Positions 8,810 to 16,376 of a DNA stretch of 38,624 nt are shown here, one piece after another. The notes below the pieces were generated by a model. It was not told where the DNA came from and did no database searches. It saw only the letters and a list, made by a program, of their open reading frames with translations. The stretch comes from Luminiphilus sp. (GTDB lineage Bacteria > Pseudomonadota > Gammaproteobacteria > Pseudomonadales > Halieaceae), in contig JAAXJC010000046.1 of assembly GCA_012270045.1 (NCBI GenBank), positions 1-38,624 of the forward strand, read 5' to 3'. The position numbers and the translations under genes were made by a program. The first letter of the stretch is position 1, and every line of letters starts with the position of its first letter.

Positions 8810-9533
8810 GGCTGGGCAGGCGCTCAAACGCTTCCCGGATATTGGCATCCCAGCCCTGCCGTATGGCCATTAGGTAGGGGTGGTTCTCTTCCAGTTTGCA
8901 GTAGTGTTCGTAGGGCTGCAGGCTGTCGCCGCGATAGAACAGGCATTCCAGAGGCGGACCAACGGTGGCGTTGGAGCGCATGGTGGAGTCGATTGACAGC
9001 AGCGCGCAGCGCATCGCGGTTTCTGGTGGCGTGTCCTCCTGGATGATGCGGTCGAGAATAGGTTTGCCGTACTTGGTTTCACCGATCTGCAGGTAGGGAT
9101 GTTGCTCTGACACCGTGATGTGGTTGCCCTCGGGATAGATCATGTAGAGCTCGGGTGCATTTCCCTTGATCTGGCCGCCCAGTATGAAGGTCGCCGTGGC
9201 GTTGAAGCCCTCTGCGCTGGGCCCCCCCGGTTTACTGTATTTGGCCTGCTCCGCGCGACTGAGTTCGCCGATGTATTCGGCGATATCCGAAACGTAACTC
9301 GCGGTCGGGATGGTGGTCTCCGAGTCCCCCTCCAGGTCGCGCTGGATCTGGGCGATAACCGCCTGGCTGGTGGCCAGGTTGCCCGCGGTCAGCAGCACCA
9401 GTGACCGATCATCAGGAATCGCAAAACGATGCATCTTGCTGTAAGTGCTGACCCGATCGGCACCGGCATTGGTTCGCGAGTCGGAACAGAACACAAGGCC
9501 TTCCTCAAGGCGAATGGCGAGGCAGTAGGTCAT
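8781..9533 (-). CDS. Anbu, proteasome-type beta-subunit-like peptidase (COG3484)
   Basis: 250 residues. Met is followed directly by Thr2, which would become the N-terminal nucleophile once Met is removed, as in Anbu; no propeptide is present. The N-terminal pattern (MTYCLAI, then SDSRTNAG with Asp18, and YSKMH with Lys33) matches the catalytic Thr/Asp/Lys set of proteasome-like hydrolases. Length and the start of the chain fit Anbu rather than HslV (about 175 residues) or the 20S subunits. Anbu genes usually lie with ATP-grasp, alpha-E and transglutaminase-like genes; here it is convergent with that operon and no transglutaminase gene is present. The ribosome site is weak (AGGG about 13 bases before ATG). 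Confidence 0.93.
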   Translation of the reverse strand: MTYCLAIRLEEGLVFCSDSRTNAGADRVSTYSKMHRFAIPDDRSLVLLTAGNLATSQAVIAQIQRDLEGDSETTIPTASYVSDIAEYIGELSRAEQAKYSKPGGPSAEGFNATATFILGGQIKGNAPELYMIYPEGNHITVSEQHPYLQIGETKYGKPILDRIIQEDTPPETAMRCALLSIDSTMRSNATVGPPLECLFYRGDSLQPYEHYCKLEENHPYLMAIRQGWDANIREAFERLPSLTSVFEAGQ

Positions 9534-9902
9534 GAATGAGTGCTTACCCTGTAACGCTGAACAGCCGATGCTTCCAAACCTGAATATAGGGCGTAGACCG
9601 CGGTGCTGACAACCGTCGGGTGCTGGTTCTGTTGATCCGGTAGCTGTTCAGGCCCCCACACCCGCCGAACAGGCTTGACCGCCCCCGGGCGGATCTCCAA
9701 GAGGGTTCCTTGAGGAAAACCTGTTCCCGGGCGCTGATTGGCAGGGTGGCCGAATGCTGGCATTGTGCTGCCGACGCGCTTTGGTTTGTCTCGGACCTCG
9801 GTGCTGGGCCAGAGAGAACAGCACGGGTGCCGGGGGTGCGATAACGCTGGCCAATATCCCGGCGATAATAACGTTCAACAACGAGGGGAGGCGGACCACG
9901 CC
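9534..9902. other. 369-base divergent intergenic region between Anbu and the ureohydrolase gene
   Basis: I find no convincing gene here. It must hold the promoters of both divergent genes. Two stem-loop-forming elements are visible: CCGCCC/GGGCGG at 9679-9692 with a 2-base centre, and GGTTCC...GGAAAACC around 9704-9721 with a TTGA loop and an AA bulge. A strong ribosome site (GAGGGGAGG) lies at about 9883-9891, before the ATG at 9903. No confident -35/-10 pair was identified. Confidence 0.5.
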
Positions 9903-10853
9903 ATGTCCATGGAAACCGACTTTGCCCTGACCCGTGAGGGTCTGCGCGGCGTTAACGATGAGTCCACCTATGGCGGTGTCATCAGTTTCATGCGCCGGCG
10001 TTACAGCCGGGATCTGCAGGGGGTGGATGTAGCCGTCCTGGGCGTGCCCTTTGACCTGGCCACCACCAACCGACCGGGCTCCCGACTCGGTCCCCGGGGC
10101 ATTCGGGCGGCCTCTGCCAGCCTGGCCTGGGAGCAGTGCGTCCAGGGTTGGGATTTTTCGCCGTTGGAGGAACTCGCCATTGTCGATTATGGCGATTGCC
10201 CCTTCGACGCCGGCACACCGGACCAGGTGCCCGAGGCCATTTACCGTCAGGCCAGGGATATTCTGGCCACCGACACGGCGCTGTTGTCCCTGGGTGGGGA
10301 TCATTTCATCTCCTACCCGCTGCTGCGGGCCCACGCCGAAAAGCACGGCCCACTGGCACTGATTCACTTCGATGCTCACTCGGACACCTGGGAGGATGAG
10401 GGCGCCAGGATTGACCACGGCACAATGTTCTACCACGCCACCAAAGAGGGTCTGGTGGTGCCCGAGGCCTCCGCACAAATCGGTCTGCGCACCTATAACG
10501 AGTCGACCCTGGGTTTCAATATCTTCGATGCCGTGGCGGTCCATGAGCGGGGGGCGGCAACCATTGCCGAGCAGGTTCGGGCCCTGGTGGGTGACCGGCC
10601 CTGCTACCTGACCTTCGATATCGATTGCCTGGACCCCAGCTTCGCTCCCGGCACCGGCACCCCGGTTGTGGGTGGGCTGTCCACCCATCAGGCCCTGCAA
10701 CTGCTGCAGCATTTGCGGGGCATCAACCTGGTGGGCATGGATGTTGTGGAGGTGGCACCGCCCTATGACGTCAGTGAGATCACCGCGTTGGCGGCGGCGA
10801 CCATGGCGCTGCAACAACTGTGCCTGTACACCGTGTCCCCCGGGCGGGGTTGA
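9903..10853 (+). CDS. Agmatinase/guanidinobutyrase-family ureohydrolase
   Basis: 316 residues from ATG at 9903, chosen over upstream in-frame codons because a GAGGGGAGG ribosome site precedes it and the family N-terminus (NDESTYGGVISFMRRRY) follows shortly. All manganese-ligand motifs of arginase-fold ureohydrolases are intact: GGDH at 131-134, DAHSD at 157-161, and DIDCLDP with Asp239 and Asp241. The family hydrolyses a guanidino group, releasing urea; agmatine to putrescine is the commonest reaction, but guanidinobutyrate and others occur and cannot be told apart here. The N-terminal region resembles agmatinases more than arginases. The gene stands alone, so polyamine metabolism is only suggested, perhaps linked to the spermidine dehydrogenase-like flavoprotein 5 kb away. 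Confidence 0.9.
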   Translation: MSMETDFALTREGLRGVNDESTYGGVISFMRRRYSRDLQGVDVAVLGVPFDLATTNRPGSRLGPRGIRAASASLAWEQCVQGWDFSPLEELAIVDYGDCPFDAGTPDQVPEAIYRQARDILATDTALLSLGGDHFISYPLLRAHAEKHGPLALIHFDAHSDTWEDEGARIDHGTMFYHATKEGLVVPEASAQIGLRTYNESTLGFNIFDAVAVHERGAATIAEQVRALVGDRPCYLTFDIDCLDPSFAPGTGTPVVGGLSTHQALQLLQHLRGINLVGMDVVEVAPPYDVSEITALAAATMALQQLCLYTVSPGRG

Positions 10854-10886
10854 TGGACTCGGGTTAAAAGGGGCGTGAACGAGTCC

Positions 10887-10905
10887 CCGGGGATAGAGCC
10901 CCCGG
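10887..10905. terminator. Possible stem-loop between convergent genes
   Basis: CCGGGG (10887-10892) pairs perfectly with CCCCGG (10900-10905) around a 7-base loop, 33 bases after the ureohydrolase stop and in the convergent gap before the outer-membrane protein gene. No T-tract follows on either strand, so a Rho-independent role is doubtful. Confidence 0.3.
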
Positions 10906-11002
10906 TTGGCTGCTAGTCACTGCTTGCCGTATGGTCAGCCTGTAGGCCCCGGGCGATGAATCCTACCCTGCCGAACAGTTTAGGCTACGAGGATTTACCC
11001 GA

Positions 11003-11755
11003 TCAGAAGTCGAACCGAAAACCGACCGCAGGGCCGTACTGCTTCATGTCGAACTTGAAGCGGTCCGCCCCGTCACCGTCCTCGTAATCGAAGTCCAGAT
11101 AACGGCCGCCCAGGGTGATGCTGGCCCAGTCGTTAAAGCGGTAACCAAAGCTGGCGCTGAATACCATCACCAGGTCGGACCCGACCCCGAAACCGCCCAC
11201 CAGTGCGGAACCCGAGAAGTCCCATTTTTGGCCCAGGGCTACGTCGTAGCCCACCCCGACGATGGGGTCGACCCAGTCGTCACCAAAGCGTTGATTTCTG
11301 TCGTTCATGGGTCCGCTGAGTGCTATGCGGGTAGACAGATCATTGAACAGGGCGCCACCGATCAGGCGCAGTTCCTTGGACAGGCGGTAGTAGCCGGTGC
11401 CAATCATGGTGGTTTGTTTAACGTTCACCGAGCCAGAGAGTGCCCCTCTGTCACCGGTGGCATCGCCCTTCAGGTCCATGTAAACGACATCGAGTCCCAC
11501 ACCCCAGCGATCGTTCTGCCCGCGATACATACCCAGGAAGGCGCCGTCCAGCGCATCGAAGACGTCACCTGCATCCATATCCATTTCGGTATCGAAGGGG
11601 CCTATGCCGGTGGTCCCGTCCAGAGTGGGTCCCAGCAGATAAATCAGACCCTGGTTGGACCAGGAGCCTTCATCAGCCAGCGCCCCGGTAGCCATTGTCG
11701 ACAGCAGACAGATGACGGCCAAATAACCGAAAGGGCGGGACTTGCGCTTGTTCAT
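11003..11755 (-). CDS. Outer-membrane beta-barrel protein, function unknown
   Basis: 250 residues with a standard signal peptide (MNKRKSRPFGYLAVICLLS, then MATGALA before DEG). The mature chain alternates short amphipathic strands and glycine/aspartate-rich turns and ends in VGFRFDF, with the C-terminal Phe typical of proteins inserted by the BAM complex. Segments such as MIGTGYYRL and SASFGYRFNDWASITLGGRYLDFDY look like adjacent barrel strands, and the size suits an 8-stranded barrel. I cannot name a specific family or substrate. It is 164 bases downstream of the redoxin-copper oxygenase fusion on the same strand and may be co-transcribed, but the gap is long. Confidence 0.8.
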   Translation of the reverse strand: MNKRKSRPFGYLAVICLLSTMATGALADEGSWSNQGLIYLLGPTLDGTTGIGPFDTEMDMDAGDVFDALDGAFLGMYRGQNDRWGVGLDVVYMDLKGDATGDRGALSGSVNVKQTTMIGTGYYRLSKELRLIGGALFNDLSTRIALSGPMNDRNQRFGDDWVDPIVGVGYDVALGQKWDFSGSALVGGFGVGSDLVMVFSASFGYRFNDWASITLGGRYLDFDYEDGDGADRFKFDMKQYGPAVGFRFDF

Positions 11756-11919
11756 TGGCGGGGTTCCTCAATGGGTGCGGCGCCAGTATAAGCGCTGGAC
11801 GGGAATCCGAGCTACTCAAACTGCGACACGGCACCACTCGCCGCCGCCAGCGCAATGACAGGACTCACCCCCACGGGCGCCACGGCGGGGTGGCTACTGG
11901 AGCCGGAGTAAAGGCCTGG

Positions 11920-13716
11920 CTATTGCCCGCCCTGGCCCCCTGACTCGCCGATGCTCCGGTTAGCCATGATGTTCTCCGGGGTATCATCCAGGTAGCGATA
12001 GGTGGTGAAGCCGAAGAACATCTCGTGCATGGTTTGCAGTCCAAAGCGCACGGGGATGTTGGGGTTCGGGTTATAGGGATTGCGATCGGAGTTGTCCATG
12101 GCGCCCCGGGCGATCAACCGCGTCCCGGCGGGGATGAATACCGGTTCCTGCAACTGGTAGTTGAACTGCCAGTTGAAGTCATACTTGGGCACCGACAGCA
12201 GCACCTCAGAGCTGCCGTCGGGGTACTCGGCAATGTACTTCATGTACTTGCCCCGGTAGTGCATGTGGGGCATCAATCCGTAGAGCAGGGCATCCCGCTC
12301 GAACTCCTGCACGCCTTCCAGCTGATGTTCCTTGGCCCGGGGGGGTATCAGGAAGCGACGCTGGCCGGCAGAGCCACCGGACATAACGTACTTGGGTGGG
12401 GCGTCGTGCAGGTAGATGCCAATCTGGGTTTCATCGACGGTTGCCTTGCCGGTGGTCGTGTAATGCATCTGCAGCAGCAGGCTGGAACCGGCCCGGATCA
12501 GGGCGCCGGAATCGTCCCGCCAGATATCCGGCTGGCGACCCGGGGCAAAGCCTCCCAGGGACTCGCCGAGGCCGCCGTCATCCTGCTCCACACCTGCGGT
12601 ACGGTCGGCGGGACTGGAGACGTAGGTGATGATGTGGTGCAGCACCTGCCGATCCCCGGGCACATACTCCACGGCCCGAATCCAGACATCCTCCTCCAGG
12701 TTCAGGGGCACCGGCACATAGCGATAGTCAATGACCCCTGTGGCAGGGATATCCTGGGCCGGTACCGTCAATACAATGTCGGGCTCACCGAGGGAAAACT
12801 TGGCATCACTGAAGGCCAGCGACTGTAGCGGATCAGGCTGGTCATCCCCGGGGGCGCCGGCATCGATCCAGTGCACCAGGGTCTGCAATTCTTCCGGGGA
12901 GAGGCCAGCGGCCTCCTGGATGGGCCGGCCGACGTGGGGATCGAGCTGGCCTGGGGGCATGCGTCGGGTCAGCAGCACCTCTTTCATCATCCGTGACCAG
13001 CCCTGAACCATGGCGTGTTCAGTCATTGCCCAGGGCGCTATCCCGCCCACGTGATGGCACTTGACGCAGTGGTTTTCCAGAATCGGTGCAACGTCAGCGG
13101 AGTAGGAGGGGGGCGCCTGTTCGTGGGCGTCCCGGGCGGCGAAGTTGATCAGGCAGCCCGGAGCCTCGGGAACATCGGTGGGCAATGCTTCCCCGGCGAG
13201 GTAGGCATCCAATGCGTCCCGCAGGTAATTGTTGGCGGCTTCGGTTTTCTGGGTCTCGTAATGCAGACGGTCGTCAATGGGACCCCGGTAGATCACCTCC
13301 CGGGTCTCCGGATTGATGATGAAGGTCTCTGAAGTGCGGTCCACTCCCATTGATTCGGCGATCAACTGGGTCTCATCAACCAGGATGGGGAAGTCGTAAC
13401 CGAAATCAGCGGCCTCTGCGTTGATGCGGTCCCGGGTGTCCTGGGGCTGGGGGTTGAGCATGAAAAACTGCACGTCCCGGTCGCGGTAATCGTCGCGGAT
13501 GGCGCGCAGCTCGGGCACGCTGTTGCGCACGATCGGGCAGCCGTTGCCCTGCACGAAGATAACCACCGCTTTCTGGTCACCGTACCAGCTGAGCTTGTGG
13601 TGCTTACCGGTCTGGTCCAGCAGCGCAAAATCGCCAATGCGATGGCTGTCAGCGGCCATTGCCGTGTGCCCAGCGAACAGCCATAGCGCCATCACCACCA
13701 GATTTTTAACTTTCAT
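11920..13716 (-). CDS. Secreted fusion: redoxin, cytochrome c-like domain and copper type II monooxygenase (PHM/DBH-like)
   Basis: 598 residues from ATG at 13716, preceded by AGGAGG. Signal peptide 1-22 (ends TAMAA). Residues 24-185 form a thioredoxin-like redoxin with Cys60 in GNGCPIVRNS. Residues 205-290 contain one heme c site, CVKCH at 217-221, with a later MPPGQLDPHVG region. Residues 305-575 resemble the copper monooxygenase core: His360-His361 and His418 fit the CuH site, and His484, His486 (PHMHYRG) and Met540 (ARGAMDNSDRNPYN) fit the CuM site, so all six ligands are present. The family hydroxylates substrates with O2 and an external electron donor. The fused heme and redoxin parts could deliver electrons in the periplasm; that is inference. 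It is divergent from an RND exporter, with 168 bases between the two starts. Confidence 0.85.
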   Translation of the reverse strand: MKVKNLVVMALWLFAGHTAMAADSHRIGDFALLDQTGKHHKLSWYGDQKAVVIFVQGNGCPIVRNSVPELRAIRDDYRDRDVQFFMLNPQPQDTRDRINAEAADFGYDFPILVDETQLIAESMGVDRTSETFIINPETREVIYRGPIDDRLHYETQKTEAANNYLRDALDAYLAGEALPTDVPEAPGCLINFAARDAHEQAPPSYSADVAPILENHCVKCHHVGGIAPWAMTEHAMVQGWSRMMKEVLLTRRMPPGQLDPHVGRPIQEAAGLSPEELQTLVHWIDAGAPGDDQPDPLQSLAFSDAKFSLGEPDIVLTVPAQDIPATGVIDYRYVPVPLNLEEDVWIRAVEYVPGDRQVLHHIITYVSSPADRTAGVEQDDGGLGESLGGFAPGRQPDIWRDDSGALIRAGSSLLLQMHYTTTGKATVDETQIGIYLHDAPPKYVMSGGSAGQRRFLIPPRAKEHQLEGVQEFERDALLYGLMPHMHYRGKYMKYIAEYPDGSSEVLLSVPKYDFNWQFNYQLQEPVFIPAGTRLIARGAMDNSDRNPYNPNPNIPVRFGLQTMHEMFFGFTTYRYLDDTPENIMANRSIGESGGQGGQ

Positions 13717-13844
13717 GTCTGCCTCCTGCAGTTTGAGCCGGCATCCCGGGCCGGAGCGTCGGTGGATTTTACCGACATCGGGGCCATTTTCCATGTACGG
13801 GGCTGGCGGCTGCTATCCGTCCCACCATTTGTCCATTTATTCTG

Positions 13845-13853
13845 TGCTATAAC
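13845..13853 (+). promoter_or_regulatory. Putative extended -10 promoter of the RND/MMPL exporter gene
   Basis: TGCTATAAC fits an extended -10 element (TGn followed by TATAAC) 32 bases before the ATG at 13885, giving a predicted leader of about 25 bases. No good -35 hexamer lies at 16-18 bases, which is tolerated for extended -10 promoters. It sits in the gap shared with the divergent redoxin-oxygenase gene. Confidence 0.4.
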
Positions 13854-13884
13854 GCGCCCTCGCTTTCAGGACAGCTGTAGCCCC

Positions 13885-16221
13885 ATGGACATCGCGCGCT
13901 TTTTGGTCGAACGCCGGCTGGTGCTGGCCTTGCTGACGGTCGTCATCAGTGTGGCTGTGGGTTGGGGGGTCACCAAGACGCGAACGGACCCCCGTTCGGA
14001 CGCTATCCTGCCCGAGGACGATTACCTTCGGGCAGAGGTGGACGAAGTCCAGGCCGACTTCCCCCGCAGCCGCTCGGCCCTGTTCACCTTTATCGCCCCC
14101 GGGGGTGATATTTTCAACCGTGAAGCCCTGGGCGCCATGGAGGCCCTGCACGAGCGCTTCGGCGAGGTGCAATCGGCGGTGGCGGTGGGCTCCCTGGTCA
14201 ACTACCGCCTCAACGCCGTGGACGAACTGATTTACGGTCGCCAGTACCTGCTGCCGCCCCTGGATGATTTGAGTGACGACGACCTGAGCGTTGTACGGGA
14301 CGTGGCCCTGGCGGACGAGGACCTGGTCAAGAGCCAGCTTGCCCGGGACGGTGATATGGCTCTGGCGGTGCTCAAGTACCGGCCCGGTACCGACCAGTTG
14401 AGCGAGCGGCTGGAGATTGCCCGCTCGGTCACTGCCCTGCGGGACCGGCTGCGGGGGGATTTTCCCGGTGTTGAGATTTATGCCCTGGGCGAGGACCTGT
14501 TCGAACTGGACAGCTACAACGCCCAGGTAAAGGATCGCAATAACCTGGCGCCGCTGGTCGCCCTGGCGACAACCCTGCTGCTGTGGATTTGCCTCAATTC
14601 CCTGGTCTATGCCCTGTGTACCCTGGCTGTTTCCTTCCTCGCTATTCTGCTGACCCTGGGTACGGTGGGCTGGTCGGGGTTCGCCTTCAACCAGATTTCC
14701 AACATGGGGCCGCTGGTGGTGCTGACCATAGCCATGGCCCACGGGATTCACATTATTTCCATTTACCTGCAGGGCCTGCATGAGGGGCGGAGCAAGCTGG
14801 CGGCCCTGGAAGAAAGCCTGCGCCTGAACCTGCAGCCGGTGACCCTGGCCACCGTCACCACGGGTATGGGATTCCTCAGCCTGAACTACTGCTCTTCCGC
14901 GGGCATTTATGGTTTTGGCAATGCGGTGGCCCTGGGAGTGTTCTGGTCCTACCTGGTCACCCTGACCCTGCTGCCGGCCATGATGCTCTGGGTTCCGACC
15001 CGGCGCATCCCCCGCCCACTGGGTGTGCGGGGCATGATCCGGAGTGTTTCCAGACTGGTGGTCACCCGCAGCAATGCACTGTTCTGGGGCCTGTCGGTGG
15101 TCATCGTGGTCTGCCTGTCATTGCTGCCACTGAACAAGGTCGACTTCGATCGCTTTGAGTTCATCGACAAAGAATCCGATTTCCATAGGGTGATCACCGC
15201 GCTGGCGGAAAAAATTGGCAACGATCAATCCCTGGTGTATGCCTTGGATAGCGGTGAGTATTACGGGATTGCCAACCCCGAGTTTATGCTCGAGGTGGAG
15301 CGGTTCGCGGACTGGTTGGAGCAGCAGCCCGATGTCAGTCTGGTCAGCAGCTACGTGGGCATGCTGAAAAACCTGAACAAGGCCGAGCACGACAACGACG
15401 AGGCCTGGAACAAACTACCCGAGGACAACCTCCAGGTCATCGACTACCTGGTCAGCTATCAGCTGGTGCAGGAGATTGAGCCCCACCTCGAACCCATCTT
15501 CGATCCCGAGTACACCACGGTCCGGGTGGTGGTGGGCACCTCCAACCTGTCCAATGTCCAGCTGCTTGACCTCAATCGTCGCATCGAGGCCTGGTACCGG
15601 GACAACATCAACAGCCAGTACCGGGTGCTGCACGGCAGCAACTCCATTCTCTATGCCCGGCTGAACGACACGATCTCACGGCAATTACTGGAGGGGTTTA
15701 CGGTCAGCTTTATCCTGATCACCCTGACCATGCTCATCGGCCTGCGCAGCTGGCGCTATGGCCTGATCAGCATAGCGCCCAACCTGCTGCCCCCTGCGGT
15801 CGTATTCGGGGTCTGGGGCCTGTTTGTCGGGCAACTCAGTCCCTATATCCTGATGCTGTTCTCGATCAGCATCGGGCTGGTTGTGGATGATTCGGTGCAC
15901 GTGCTGAGCAAATACATGGCAGCCCGGCGGGAAGGGCAGCAGCCCGACGAGGCTGTTCACTACTCCCTGGACAAGGCCGGCTCAGCCATCACCATTACCA
16001 CCGCGGCGCTGGCGGTGGGCACCATGATCCTGGTGTTCTCCAACACCTACTACTACCAGAACGTGGCTTTGATGCTGACGCCCATCATTGTGGTGGCCCT
16101 GTTGCTCGATATGCTTTTTCTGCCGCCCCTGCTGGTCAAGTTCGACCGTTTGCTGGACGGGCGCTCCGATGGCCCGCCCGGGGCGGGGCAAGGGGCCCCA
16201 ACTGACCCGGCTGCAGGGTAG
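13885..16221 (+). CDS. RND-superfamily exporter of the MMPL/HpnN-like type
   Basis: 778 residues from ATG at 13885; an in-frame upstream extension encodes a non-membrane leader and is unlikely. The layout is two repeats, each with one membrane helix, a large periplasmic loop and a block of five helices: TM1 at about residues 10-30 (VLALLTVVISVAVGWGV), a first block after NNLAPLVALATTLLLW, and a second block after EGFTVSFILITLTMLIG. The motif IGLVVDDSVHVLSKYM in the second block is the signature of small RND proteins related to HpnN and MMPL, which move lipids and other hydrophobic molecules to the outer membrane. No adaptor or outer-membrane channel gene is adjacent. The divergent copper oxygenase suggests a common substrate pathway, which is inference. 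Confidence 0.9.
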   Translation: MDIARFLVERRLVLALLTVVISVAVGWGVTKTRTDPRSDAILPEDDYLRAEVDEVQADFPRSRSALFTFIAPGGDIFNREALGAMEALHERFGEVQSAVAVGSLVNYRLNAVDELIYGRQYLLPPLDDLSDDDLSVVRDVALADEDLVKSQLARDGDMALAVLKYRPGTDQLSERLEIARSVTALRDRLRGDFPGVEIYALGEDLFELDSYNAQVKDRNNLAPLVALATTLLLWICLNSLVYALCTLAVSFLAILLTLGTVGWSGFAFNQISNMGPLVVLTIAMAHGIHIISIYLQGLHEGRSKLAALEESLRLNLQPVTLATVTTGMGFLSLNYCSSAGIYGFGNAVALGVFWSYLVTLTLLPAMMLWVPTRRIPRPLGVRGMIRSVSRLVVTRSNALFWGLSVVIVVCLSLLPLNKVDFDRFEFIDKESDFHRVITALAEKIGNDQSLVYALDSGEYYGIANPEFMLEVERFADWLEQQPDVSLVSSYVGMLKNLNKAEHDNDEAWNKLPEDNLQVIDYLVSYQLVQEIEPHLEPIFDPEYTTVRVVVGTSNLSNVQLLDLNRRIEAWYRDNINSQYRVLHGSNSILYARLNDTISRQLLEGFTVSFILITLTMLIGLRSWRYGLISIAPNLLPPAVVFGVWGLFVGQLSPYILMLFSISIGLVVDDSVHVLSKYMAARREGQQPDEAVHYSLDKAGSAITITTAALAVGTMILVFSNTYYYQNVALMLTPIIVVALLLDMLFLPPLLVKFDRLLDGRSDGPPGAGQGAPTDPAAG

Positions 16222-16318
16222 GGCCAAGCCGGCTCGCCAAAGGCCTGGGTCGGGGCATTGTCAGCCCTCCGCCACCCGCAGCTGTGAAAATGTTACGGAG
16301 GCCTTGGCACGGGGCTGG

Positions 16319-16356
16319 TTGACAGGGCGAATTTAATGATAATAATAATGATTCCT
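16319..16356 (+). promoter_or_regulatory. Sigma-70 promoter overlapped by a Fur box
   Basis: A perfect TTGACA -35 hexamer at 16319-16324 is followed 16-18 bases later by the AT-rich run AATAATAA (16341-16348), a suitable -10. The 19-base stretch 16338-16356 matches the Fur consensus (GATAATGATAATCATTATC) at 14 of 19 positions by my alignment and covers the -10. This is the classical arrangement for iron repression of a siderophore receptor. The predicted leader to the ATG at 16377 is only about 20 bases. Confidence 0.8.
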
Positions 16357-16376
16357 ATTTAGATTCATTGGCCCCT

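Noticed and set aside
9530-9763. Small minus-strand frame just upstream of Anbu
   Set aside because: It overlaps the Anbu start by 4 bases, but the predicted 77-residue peptide has no clear ribosome site, hydrophobic segment or motif, and it is absent from the usual Anbu neighbourhood as I know it.
9648-10817. Long minus-strand open frame opposite the ureohydrolase gene
   Set aside because: It is a by-product of G+C-rich third positions; its translation has no recognisable family features, while the plus-strand protein has all ureohydrolase motifs. The same applies to long antisense frames at 381-1070, 5359-6615, 13837-14781, 16446-17615, 23774-24682 and 26457-27347.
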